Assembly: GCA_903927945.1 (NCBI GenBank)
Contig: CAIYOZ010000425.1
Coordinates: forward strand, 1 to 44,151
Reading direction: 5' to 3'
DNA from: an uncultured Bacteroidales bacterium
Lineage (GTDB): Bacteria; Bacteroidota; Bacteroidia; Bacteroidales; Paludibacteraceae
DNA length: 44,151 nt
Positions 25,091 to 33,600 of this stretch are shown here, piece after piece. Every line of letters starts with the position of its first letter. Within the stretch, counting starts at the first letter, position 1. The notes beneath the pieces are model-generated. The model was not told the DNA's origin. It saw only the letters and a list, made by a program, of their open reading frames with translations, and did not search any database. The translations under genes and the position numbers were made by a program.

Positions 25091-27328
25091 ATGAAAAGTA
25101 TAAACAGGCACGTTTTATATATTATTATTTCAATTACAATTTCATCTCAGACAACTCAAGCTCAGAAAAAAACCAATGAGCAAAGAGTTGATTCTGTCAT
25201 GAGTTTAATGACGCTGGAGGAAAAGGTCGGTCAGTTAAACCAGTACAGCGATGATTTAATTGCCACCGGACCCATAACCATCGATGCTGATAAAGCCAGC
25301 CAGATAAAAAAGGGGCAGGTGGGATCTCTGTTAAATTGCATGGGAAGTGAACGTACGCGAACCTGGCAAAAGGCAGCTATGCAATCCCGATTGAAAATCC
25401 CGCTATTATTTGCACAAGATGTCATACATGGTTATAAAACTACTTTCCCTATACCTCTTGCCGAGTCTTGTAGCTGGGATTTAAAAGCCATTGAATTATC
25501 GGCACGGGTTTCAGCAACCGAAGCAAGTGCCAGTGGGATAAACTGGACTTTTGCCCCCATGGTTGACATTTGCCGTGATGCCCGTTGGGGAAGAGTGATG
25601 GAAGGTGCCGGCGAAGATACTTATCTGGGTTCAAAAATAGCGTATGCCCGTGTCAAAGGATTTCAGGGCGATAAACCGGGTGAAATAAACTCATTAATGG
25701 CATGTGCCAAACATTTTGCAGGATATGGGGCAGCACTTGGTGGACGGGATTATAATTCTGTGGATATGAGCGAAAGACAACTCCTGGAAATATATCTTCC
25801 TCCGTTTAAAGCTGCGGCCAATGCCCATGTAGCTACTTTTATGTCATCCTTTAATGATCTGAATGGTTTACCATCCACGGGTAACAGACATCTCCTAAGG
25901 GATATTTTAAAAGGGAACTGGAAATACGATGGTTTTGTGGTAAGCGATTGGTCCTCTATTGGAGAAATGATAACTCACGGGAATGTGAAAGATGGATACG
26001 AGGCAGCATTATGTGCCATGACAGCCGGATGCGATATGGACATGGAAAGCCGGAATTACAAAAACAACCTGATTCAACTCGTAAAAGATAAGAAAGTATC
26101 TGTGTCACTCATTGATGATGCTGTAAAGAGGATTCTACACAAGAAGTTCGAACTCGGTTTGTTCGACGACCCTTACAAATTCTGTAACACTGAACGGGAA
26201 CAAAAAGAATTAAATGATCCTACACATGCTCTTGCGGCTCGGGATGTTGCCAAACGAAGCATCGTATTATTAAAAAACGACAATCACCTGTTGCCTTTAT
26301 CGAAAAACACCAAAACCATTGCTTTCATTGGACCGTTGGTGAAACCGAAAATGCAGAATAAAGGTTTCTGGGACGTAGAAGTACCGGGAATTGATTCAGC
26401 ATACGTGGTATCTCAGTGGGAAGGGCTTGTAAACAAAGTTGGCAAGACCTCCACCATTTTGTATGCAAAAGGGTGCAACATCGAAGGGAATAACAGAGAT
26501 GGATTCGCGGAGGCAGTTAATGTTGCCAAACAAGCTGACGTGGTCATCCTGAGCATCGGAGAGCGACGCGATATGTCTGGCGAAGCCAAGAGCCGTAGCA
26601 TCATAGAAATTCCGGGAATACAGGAGGAACTATTAAAAGAACTGCTGGCTACAGGAAAACCTGTTGTAGTAATCATAAACGCCGGACGCCCCTTGGTTTT
26701 CAACTACACGGCCAAAAATGCTCCTGCCATAATTTACACTTGGTGGCTCGGCAGCGAGGCGGGAAATGCCATTGCCGATGTAATGTTTGGCGATTACAAC
26801 CCTTCCGCCAAACTCACTATGACTTTCCCGGCCAGCACCGGACAGGTACCACTCTTTTATAACCATTTCAACACAGGGCGCCCTCCGAAAAATGATAGCG
26901 ACCTTCGCAATTCGTATATTGATTTACCAATTTACCCGCGTTACGAATTCGGGTATGGATTAAGTTATACATCATTTCAATATAGCCAGTTACATTTGAA
27001 TAAAAAGAAACTAAAATCGAACGAACAACTGGAAGTTTCCGCCACCATAACCAATACAGGCAATTATGATGGCGAAGAAATCGTACAGCTTTATCTGCAT
27101 GACCTGGTTGGGTCAATTGTACGACCAGTGACAGAGCTAAAGGATTTTAAGAAAATTGCACTTAAAGTCGGTGAATCAAAAACAATTACGTTCAGCATTG
27201 ACGCCGAAAAACTTTCATTCTTTAATCAGGAATTGAAATGGGTAGCCGAACCGGGTGAATTTGACATCATGATAGGTGCTTCTTCAAAAGATATACAGTT
27301 AAAAGACCGGTTCGAATTGGTCGAATAA
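25091..27328 (+). CDS. bglX: GH3 beta-glucosidase, BglX-like
   Basis: A 745-aa protein with a signal peptide (~1-24, T-Q-A-Q). It shows the BglX pattern: MTLEEKVGQLNQYS, PLLFAQDVIHGYKT, FAPMVDICRDARWGRVMEGAGEDTY, KHFAGYGA, and the nucleophile in F-V-V-S-D-W-S-S (D286). The GH3 C domain and an FnIII-like domain (Y-E-F-G-Y-G-L-S-Y-T-S-F then E-L-K-D-F-K-K-I) complete the family length (~750). It cleaves beta-glucosides from the non-reducing end in the periplasm. It lies 106 bp after the first GH3, with no terminator between. Confidence 0.92.
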   Translation: MKSINRHVLYIIISITISSQTTQAQKKTNEQRVDSVMSLMTLEEKVGQLNQYSDDLIATGPITIDADKASQIKKGQVGSLLNCMGSERTRTWQKAAMQSRLKIPLLFAQDVIHGYKTTFPIPLAESCSWDLKAIELSARVSATEASASGINWTFAPMVDICRDARWGRVMEGAGEDTYLGSKIAYARVKGFQGDKPGEINSLMACAKHFAGYGAALGGRDYNSVDMSERQLLEIYLPPFKAAANAHVATFMSSFNDLNGLPSTGNRHLLRDILKGNWKYDGFVVSDWSSIGEMITHGNVKDGYEAALCAMTAGCDMDMESRNYKNNLIQLVKDKKVSVSLIDDAVKRILHKKFELGLFDDPYKFCNTEREQKELNDPTHALAARDVAKRSIVLLKNDNHLLPLSKNTKTIAFIGPLVKPKMQNKGFWDVEVPGIDSAYVVSQWEGLVNKVGKTSTILYAKGCNIEGNNRDGFAEAVNVAKQADVVILSIGERRDMSGEAKSRSIIEIPGIQEELLKELLATGKPVVVIINAGRPLVFNYTAKNAPAIIYTWWLGSEAGNAIADVMFGDYNPSAKLTMTFPASTGQVPLFYNHFNTGRPPKNDSDLRNSYIDLPIYPRYEFGYGLSYTSFQYSQLHLNKKKLKSNEQLEVSATITNTGNYDGEEIVQLYLHDLVGSIVRPVTELKDFKKIALKVGESKTITFSIDAEKLSFFNQELKWVAEPGEFDIMIGASSKDIQLKDRFELVE

Positions 27329-27374
27329 TGTTTTAAATGAAATTATCCGCGAAAACAAAATAATACCATTAATC

Positions 27375-28250
27375 ATGACCAGAAAGAGCTATCTTGTTTT
27401 ACTATTGATTATTTTTACCACAAAAATAATACTTGCTGAACAACCGGACACGTTAAAGATTTTGCGTGTCGATAAATCACCTGTTTTTGATGGAAAAGCA
27501 ACTGATGATGTATGGAGTAAGGCTGCATGGATAAGTATCGATCAGGTTTGGATGCCCTGGAAAGGTACTCTGTCAGCAACGGATTTTTCAGGTCGTTTTA
27601 AAGTGTTGTGGTCTAAAAAAACTAATTTGCTTTATTTTGTTGCTGAAATCACCGATGACCTATTCCGGGATGGATTTGTTTATGGGAATGCACGAAATTA
27701 TTCTGATTATGATATATTTGAGGTCTTTTTAGATCCGGATCATTCAGGTGGCATGCATGTGTTCGACGAAACAGGTGAGAATGGAAAACTCTGGGGAACA
27801 AATGCCCAAAACGCATTCACCTATCATATATCTGTAAATACGCCTCCTGATGGCAAGATGACACATCGTAAAACGGTGGAGGATATTGCAGGCACAAGTT
27901 GGACAGATATACGCAATTACAGTGACCATTTACCGGATTTCGCTTTTCGTAAGAAAGGGAGTACATACACCTATGAGTTTTCGCTCAAAGTGTATAAAGA
28001 TACTTACAAACCCGATTCTCCTTCCGAAAATGACCGTGATCAGCTTTATGCCGGAAAGATTATGGGCCTGGCAACAGCCTATTGCGACGATGATCATGCT
28101 ACAGGAATGCCAATCCGCGATAATTTCATCGGCTCTGTTCGAGGCGTGGAATCGGCTATTGAGTGGGATGTTGACCGTAAGGAATATGTTTTTAACCAAA
28201 CCTGGAAAAATGCCTCTTACTTTGGAGTTGCACTTTTAGTTAATAATTAA
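27375..28250 (+). CDS. CBM9-like carbohydrate-binding protein
   Basis: A 291-aa exported protein (signal ~1-21). Nearly the whole mature chain is one CBM9-like (PF06452-type) beta-sandwich: P-V-F-D-G-K-A-T-D-D-V-W-S-K-A start, F-K-V-L-W, Y-F-V-A-E-I-T-D-D, D-I-F-E-V-F-L-D-P-D-H-S-G-G, Y-E-F-S-L-K-V-Y and a Y-C-D-D-D-H end. There is no catalytic module. Family 9-like domains bind sugar chain ends. It could bind products in the periplasm or at the surface next to the GH enzymes. Confidence 0.82.
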   Translation: MTRKSYLVLLLIIFTTKIILAEQPDTLKILRVDKSPVFDGKATDDVWSKAAWISIDQVWMPWKGTLSATDFSGRFKVLWSKKTNLLYFVAEITDDLFRDGFVYGNARNYSDYDIFEVFLDPDHSGGMHVFDETGENGKLWGTNAQNAFTYHISVNTPPDGKMTHRKTVEDIAGTSWTDIRNYSDHLPDFAFRKKGSTYTYEFSLKVYKDTYKPDSPSENDRDQLYAGKIMGLATAYCDDDHATGMPIRDNFIGSVRGVESAIEWDVDRKEYVFNQTWKNASYFGVALLVNN

Positions 28251-28311
28251 CGCGATTCCATTTTTCCAATAAATAAAATGATTTTAAATGTCATACAATT
28301 AATACTTAATA

Positions 28312-29718
28312 ATGAAAAACACAAAACACTTCATTTGCACCACTTTAGGCTTCTTCTGTATTCTTCAATCCGGATTTGCAGGTAATTTAGTCAAAACAAG
28401 TTCTGAAAATCAATCTGATACAAGCAACGTGGTTTGTTATAGTTATCCCCGTCTTAGTCCAAAATCTGTCGATTACAAAGTAAAAGTAAATAACAAGGAC
28501 GTTTTTGTTTATAACACTTCGGCAGCTCCATTTGCAGCTTTTGCATGCAGTGGCCCTGTGACTGTTGAAATAGAAATGCCAAACGCCTCAAAAAACGTGA
28601 CTGTTTCTCCTTTAAAAAAAGGAGTAAAAACTGTAATCGATGGCACTCGTGTGAGTTTTCAGCTTCCTAGACCAATGTCAGTAGCCGTAGAAATAAATGG
28701 TATGCCTCAACTATATATTTATGCCAACCCAATAGATTCAATTCTTCCTTCCGTTTCGGATAGTAATGTGAAATACTTTAAAGCAGGACAGGTCTATGAA
28801 GTAGGTGAACTTCAACTTAAGAATAATGAAACTCTTTACATTGAAGGTGGCGCAGTTGTACGTGGCTGCATAAGAGCTTCGTCGGCAAAAAATGTTCGCA
28901 TTACAGGTTTCGGAATTCTTGACGGAGGTTATTATCACAAAGGGATTGATGAAGAAAGATCAATTGTACTCAAAGAGTGTGAAAATGCGGTCATAGAAAA
29001 TATTATAATGATAGAACCTTCCTCGTGGATGATTGTTTTGGGTAATTGTCAAAACGTTACAGTTCAAAATGTAAAAGAGCTTGGTTTCGTTAGCAGTACA
29101 GATGGTGTTGATATTGTTGGTTCCAAAAAAATCAGAATTAATAATTGTTTTTTCAGAAATGGAGATGACTGCATAGCCATTAAAGCTCTCAATATGGGTA
29201 AATATGGCAACTTTAGTCAAGATGTCGAAGATGTTGAAGTTAGAGGTTGTTCATTTATATCGTATAGTGGAGGTCAGGCACTTGAAATTGGTCATGAATT
29301 AAGAACAGCCTCAATTAGTAATATACGATTTATAGATTGCGACATTTTAGGAGTCCATGGATTTGGAGGTGTTTTTGGCATACACAATTCCGACAGAGCC
29401 GTTATAAGCAATATTCTCTACGAGAATATCAGGGTGGAACATTATTATGATAAGCTAATTGATATGCGTATCATTAAAAGCAGGTATTTTCAGGATCTGG
29501 AACGTGGGCAAGCGCGTGATATAATTTTCAGAAACATTACTGTAACCGTATCGCCTTATAATCCTGGATATTCTATCTCTACAATAGGAGGTTATGACGC
29601 TAAGCACCTAATTCAAAACGTTTCTTTTGAAAACTTTACATTAAACGGAATTAAAGTACTAAATGCCGACCAATTGGATTTATTAACCAAACAAACATCT
29701 AATATAAAGTTCAAATAA
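28312..29718 (+). CDS. GH28-like right-handed beta-helix glycosidase
   Basis: A 468-aa protein with a signal peptide (~1-24). A small N-terminal beta domain (~40-150) precedes a parallel beta-helix. GH28 motifs: S-T-D-G-V-D-I with D264, N-G-D-D-C-I-A-I-K with D285/D286, and H328 in E-I-G-H-E-L where polygalacturonases have G-H-G. M-R-I-I-K near 380 resembles the RIK motif. The aspartates fit inverting GH28 chemistry. The changed H-region suggests a non-polygalacturonase specificity (for example xylogalacturonan, rhamnogalacturonan or a dextranase-like GH). With GH105 it gives the locus a pectin-like flavour. Confidence 0.82.
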   Translation: MKNTKHFICTTLGFFCILQSGFAGNLVKTSSENQSDTSNVVCYSYPRLSPKSVDYKVKVNNKDVFVYNTSAAPFAAFACSGPVTVEIEMPNASKNVTVSPLKKGVKTVIDGTRVSFQLPRPMSVAVEINGMPQLYIYANPIDSILPSVSDSNVKYFKAGQVYEVGELQLKNNETLYIEGGAVVRGCIRASSAKNVRITGFGILDGGYYHKGIDEERSIVLKECENAVIENIIMIEPSSWMIVLGNCQNVTVQNVKELGFVSSTDGVDIVGSKKIRINNCFFRNGDDCIAIKALNMGKYGNFSQDVEDVEVRGCSFISYSGGQALEIGHELRTASISNIRFIDCDILGVHGFGGVFGIHNSDRAVISNILYENIRVEHYYDKLIDMRIIKSRYFQDLERGQARDIIFRNITVTVSPYNPGYSISTIGGYDAKHLIQNVSFENFTLNGIKVLNADQLDLLTKQTSNIKFK

Positions 29719-29754
29719 TTCCGCAGATTTCCCCTTAAATCACAATTTTCCACA

Positions 29755-30645
29755 ATGAAATATATATTTCTTATTCTGATTATCCTTGTCACTAAAGGAA
29801 TTTCAGCACAAACTATTGACCCTTATTCTCCTGATACCTCACAACCAAATCAAGTTGCAGGAATGGCATTGGTATTTAGTGATGAGTTTAATTACACCGG
29901 CAAACCGAATCCTGCTAACTGGACCTTTGAATCTGGTTTTCTTAGGAATAATGAACTTCAATGGTATCAGAGTGACAACGCAACCTGTTCAAGTGGACGT
30001 TTGGTCATTGAAGGTCGAAGAGCCAATTTTTCAAATCCTAACTATAAAGAAGGAAGTTCAGATTGGAAAACTAATAGAAAAACGGTAAATTATACTTCAT
30101 CGAGTATTCATTCCAAAGGAAAACAATCATGGTTGTTCGGTCGATTTGAAATACGTGCCAGAATAGATACAACAAAAGGTTCCTGGCCAGCAATCTGGAC
30201 ACTTGGAATAAACAAAGAATGGCCGGCCTGTGGTGAAATTGACCTTATGGAGTTCTACAGACAAAACTATGTCCCAAGTATATTAGCTAATGTTGGTTGG
30301 GGCTCTGCTATGCTCAATGTTGCCATTTGGGATTCTTATTCTAAACCATTGTCACAATTATTATTACAAGATAGTAATTGGACAAAGAAATACCACGTTT
30401 GGCGAATGGATTGGACAAAGGATTCAATCTGTTTATATGTAGATGATGTACTCTTCAATTATACTTCATTAAAACAAACATTGAATGTTGACGATTCAAA
30501 ACCATTTAAACAACCACATTTTATGTTGTTGAACCTTGCTTTGGGTTCAAATGGTGGAGATCCTTCCAATTCAGTTTTCCCAATAAATTACGAAATTGAT
30601 TATGTGAGGGTTTATCAAAAACTTTCTGACCTTAAAAGCAAGTAA
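29755..30645 (+). CDS. GH16 beta-glucanase/galactanase-type enzyme
   Basis: A 296-aa protein with a signal peptide (~1-19, S-A-Q). The catalytic motif G-E-I-D-L-M-E-F gives nucleophile E161, D163 and acid/base E166. Family strands LVFSDEFNYTG, NNELQWYQ, G-R-F-E-I-R-A-R, S-W-P-A-I-W-T-L-G and the end Y-E-I-D-Y-V-R-V-Y are present. It is a retaining endo-enzyme of GH16 (laminarinase/lichenase-like layout); beta-1,3(4)-glucan is the common substrate, but galactan or xyloglucan cannot be excluded. Confidence 0.9.
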   Translation: MKYIFLILIILVTKGISAQTIDPYSPDTSQPNQVAGMALVFSDEFNYTGKPNPANWTFESGFLRNNELQWYQSDNATCSSGRLVIEGRRANFSNPNYKEGSSDWKTNRKTVNYTSSSIHSKGKQSWLFGRFEIRARIDTTKGSWPAIWTLGINKEWPACGEIDLMEFYRQNYVPSILANVGWGSAMLNVAIWDSYSKPLSQLLLQDSNWTKKYHVWRMDWTKDSICLYVDDVLFNYTSLKQTLNVDDSKPFKQPHFMLLNLALGSNGGDPSNSVFPINYEIDYVRVYQKLSDLKSK

Positions 30646-30667
30646 TTACATGTAACAAATAACCATT

Positions 30668-30859
30668 ATGAAGAAAAAAATCACAAAACATTCACTAATA
30701 CTTCTAACACTAATCATTTTTTTTGGTTTATTCCAAGCTTGGAAAGAATCAAGAAATCCTTTTGCATTCTTTAAAGAGAAAACTCAGTCCAAATTAACAG
30801 GGTCTTATAAGAATACAAACTATTTAGAAGTATCTTCAATAAAAACAATAAAACAATGA
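30668..30859 (+). CDS. Small single-pass membrane protein of unknown function
   Basis: 63 aa: a basic start (M-K-K-K-I-T-K-H), one hydrophobic segment (LILLTLIIFFGLF, ~10-22), then a soluble basic tail. The stop overlaps the next start as ATGA (30856-30859), so translational coupling to the acetylesterase supports it as a real gene. No family was recognised. It could instead be a leader that only sets translation of the next gene. Confidence 0.5.
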   Translation: MKKKITKHSLILLTLIIFFGLFQAWKESRNPFAFFKEKTQSKLTGSYKNTNYLEVSSIKTIKQ

Positions 30860-32799
30860 ATAACAAACTTTTAATCTCATTCATGATTACCTTTTTGTGT
30901 TCACTTGGGCTTTTGGTTCAATCAGAAATTAAACTTCCTTGTTTCATAAATAATGGAATGGTCTTACAACGGGATTTAGAAGTGCCTGTTTGGGGTTGGG
31001 CTTCAGCCGGAGAGAAAGTTCAACTTGAGTTTAAGGGAAACACTTACAATACTGTGACGGGCAAAAACGGCAAATGGAATTTAAAATTAAAACCGTCGAA
31101 AGCAGGTGGTCCTTATCAAATGATAATCAAAGGAAATAATTCAATTACTTTAAAAGATATTCTTATTGGCGATGTTTGGTTCTGCTCCGGCCAATCAAAT
31201 ATGTCATTTGACATGGGTGCTGTGGCTGAAAAGTATGCAAAAGAAATTGCGTCTTCTGAGAATAGTCAAATCAGACAGTTTATGGTCAACAGGAAATATA
31301 GTTTTAATGAAACTCCAAATGCCGAATCTGAATTAGGATGGCAGCGAGTAAATCCGCAAACAGTACTAAAATTTACGTCTGTAGGTTACTTTTTCGCCAA
31401 AGAACTCTATGAAAAATACAAAATACCGATTGGGCTCATTAATTGCAGTTATCCTGGAACGCCAGCTCAATGTTGGATCAACGAATCCGTATTGAAAACA
31501 TTCCCGGCCTATTCTGCTAAGTCAATCGAATACAAGGATACAGCAAAGGTGAACAGAATCAATAGAAAAGATAAAATATTTGTTGATAATTGGTATAGTG
31601 ATGTAAAACAAAACGACAAAGGACTAAAAGAAAAGTGGCTTTCGAATAGTTCTGATTATTTTCGCGACTGGGATTCTGTATCAATGCCCAATTTTTGGCA
31701 AAATACCGCTTTGAAAGACATTACTGCCGGTGTTGTCTGGTTAGAGAAAGATGTCAATATACCAACATCCCTAGCCGGAAAAAACGGGATATTATATGTT
31801 GGGAATATCGTAATGAACGATTCTACTTATATAAATGGAGTAAAAGTTGGTTCTATCTCCCATAGATACAGTCCAAGAGTTTATAAGATTGATGGTAACC
31901 TTCTAAAAGAAGGTAAAAATACAATTACAGTCCGTGTTTTGACCGAAAATACAGAAGGTGGATTTATTAAAGACAAGCCCTACAAATTAGATATTGATGG
32001 AACAACAATTGATTTAACTGGTAATTGGAAATATAAAATTGGAGTTAATGCAAAACCTCTTCAACGGGATAATATAATAAATTTCGCATATCAACCTACA
32101 TCCATGTATTACGGAATGCTTTCTCCTCTTATTGGTTATGGAATTAAGGGGGTGATCTGGTATCAGGGTGAAGGGAATTGTTGGAATCCACATGAATATC
32201 AATCATTATTCCCGGCACTCATCATAAGCTGGAGAAGAGAATGGAAACAAGGAGATTTTCCATTCCTGTATGTACAGCTTGCTAATTTCAATCCAGCAGT
32301 AAACCAGCCAGGGGAGAGTAATTTGGCGGCACTACAGGAGGCACAATCCATGACACTCTCATTGCCAAACACGGGTATGGCCGTGATAAATGATTTGGGT
32401 GAATGGAATGACATACATCCTACCAACAAATATGATGTGGGGAAACGGCTTGCCCTGACTGCACAAAAAGTGGCTTACCACGACAAAAAAGTAGTTAGCT
32501 CCGGACCAACCTTTGAGAAAATGAAAGTTGACGGAAACAAAATTATTATCACTTTCTCCAATATTGGGAGTGGCTTGATTGTAAAAGGTGGAGGAGAGCT
32601 AAAGAAATTTGCTATCGCAGGATCCGATAAGAAATTTGTATGGGCAAAAGCAATAATCAGAGGAAATAAAGTAATCGTGTGGAGCGACGACATATTTTCC
32701 CCGGTAATTGCCAGGTATGCATGGGCCGACAACCCACAAGGTGCAAATCTATACAATAGGGAAGGTTTGCCTGCATCCTGTTTTAGAACAGACAAGTAA
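30856..32799 (+). CDS. Sialate O-acetylesterase/CE20-like SGNH carbohydrate esterase
   Basis: A 647-aa exported protein. The N-terminal beta domain L-P-C-F-I-N-N-G-M-V-L-Q-R (~28-110) leads into the SGNH fold: C-S-G-Q-S-N-M with catalytic S114, and block V D-I-H-P with D519/H521. A GH2-like jelly-roll insert (~265-390: V-V-W-L-E-K-D-V-N-I-P, M-N-D-S-T-Y-I-N-G-V-K-V-G) splits the catalytic domain, as in CE20 xyloglucan acetylesterases and SIAE homologues. It probably removes O-acetyl groups from oligosaccharides so that the GH enzymes can act; the position is inferred. Translation is coupled to the 63-aa gene. Confidence 0.88.
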   Translation: MNNKLLISFMITFLCSLGLLVQSEIKLPCFINNGMVLQRDLEVPVWGWASAGEKVQLEFKGNTYNTVTGKNGKWNLKLKPSKAGGPYQMIIKGNNSITLKDILIGDVWFCSGQSNMSFDMGAVAEKYAKEIASSENSQIRQFMVNRKYSFNETPNAESELGWQRVNPQTVLKFTSVGYFFAKELYEKYKIPIGLINCSYPGTPAQCWINESVLKTFPAYSAKSIEYKDTAKVNRINRKDKIFVDNWYSDVKQNDKGLKEKWLSNSSDYFRDWDSVSMPNFWQNTALKDITAGVVWLEKDVNIPTSLAGKNGILYVGNIVMNDSTYINGVKVGSISHRYSPRVYKIDGNLLKEGKNTITVRVLTENTEGGFIKDKPYKLDIDGTTIDLTGNWKYKIGVNAKPLQRDNIINFAYQPTSMYYGMLSPLIGYGIKGVIWYQGEGNCWNPHEYQSLFPALIISWRREWKQGDFPFLYVQLANFNPAVNQPGESNLAALQEAQSMTLSLPNTGMAVINDLGEWNDIHPTNKYDVGKRLALTAQKVAYHDKKVVSSGPTFEKMKVDGNKIIITFSNIGSGLIVKGGGELKKFAIAGSDKKFVWAKAIIRGNKVIVWSDDIFSPVIARYAWADNPQGANLYNREGLPASCFRTDK

Positions 32800-32824
32800 T
32801 AAAATTCTTTAAATTTAATATTTC

Positions 32825-33469
32825 ATGCAAAAAACACATAAAATTGACTCTATCTTTTTCGACATGGATGGAACCCTTTGGGACGGTGTAGAGGCGTATG
32901 CAAAAGGGTTCAACGATTTTTTCAAAATCAATAACATCGATCGTAGACTGACGGTAAATGATCTTTATGCGTATATGGGGTTGGAAGAAAAACAATATTT
33001 GGAAGCTACACTGCCGGAATTTCCGGTGGCAAAGAGAAAAAAAATGTACGAGCATATTATTAACTTTCAGTATGAACGAATACAGTCCGATGGAGGATTA
33101 TTATACAAAGGTGTAAAAGAAGGTCTTAAACAATTAGGGGAAAAACACAAACTATTTATCGTAAGTAATTGTCCTGAATTTACTATTCAGTATTTTATGG
33201 AATGGGCAAAAATAAAAAATTCAATTACAGATACTTTGGCACATGGAATGAATTTTAAATCGAAACATGAAAACATTAAACTTCTTATTGAAAAATATGA
33301 CTTACAGAATCCAGTGTATGTTGGAGATACGGATTCCGACCGTAAGCAATGTGATTTGGTTCCAATTCCATTTATTTTTGTAGATTATGGGTTTGGTAAG
33401 GTTGAAAAATGTGCTTTACAATTTACTTCTTTCAAAAAACTTACTGAATATTTCATTAATAACAAATAA
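32825..33469 (+). CDS. HAD-superfamily phosphatase (PGP/beta-PGM-like)
   Basis: 214 aa, no signal peptide. Motif I F-D-M-D-G-T (D13, D15), motif II V-S-N-C (~118), the motif III lysine in K-S-K-H-E-N-I-K, and motif IV V-G-D-T-D-S-D. A helical cap occupies ~20-90. It is cytosolic, unlike its exported neighbours, so it likely dephosphorylates a sugar phosphate made from imported products (inference). It is not closely related to the HAD at 48-740. Confidence 0.85.
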   Translation: MQKTHKIDSIFFDMDGTLWDGVEAYAKGFNDFFKINNIDRRLTVNDLYAYMGLEEKQYLEATLPEFPVAKRKKMYEHIINFQYERIQSDGGLLYKGVKEGLKQLGEKHKLFIVSNCPEFTIQYFMEWAKIKNSITDTLAHGMNFKSKHENIKLLIEKYDLQNPVYVGDTDSDRKQCDLVPIPFIFVDYGFGKVEKCALQFTSFKKLTEYFINNK

Positions 33470-33600
33470 AACTGGTATTCGCCATCTTTATTAAGAGGCA
33501 CCATTAAAAGATGGAGATATTACCTTGTTAAATCACTAAGATTATGATTAGATACGACTAAATTTATATTTTATCAAATAACTTGTAGACAAAAACTTGA
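33470..33600. other. Intergenic gap with a 17-bp match to the HAD remnant
   Basis: No promoter box is clear. AACTTGTAGACAAAAAC at 33580-33596 is identical to 1736-1752 in HAD copy B, with weak similarity to the left. It may be another trace of that gene or chance. Confidence 0.35.
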
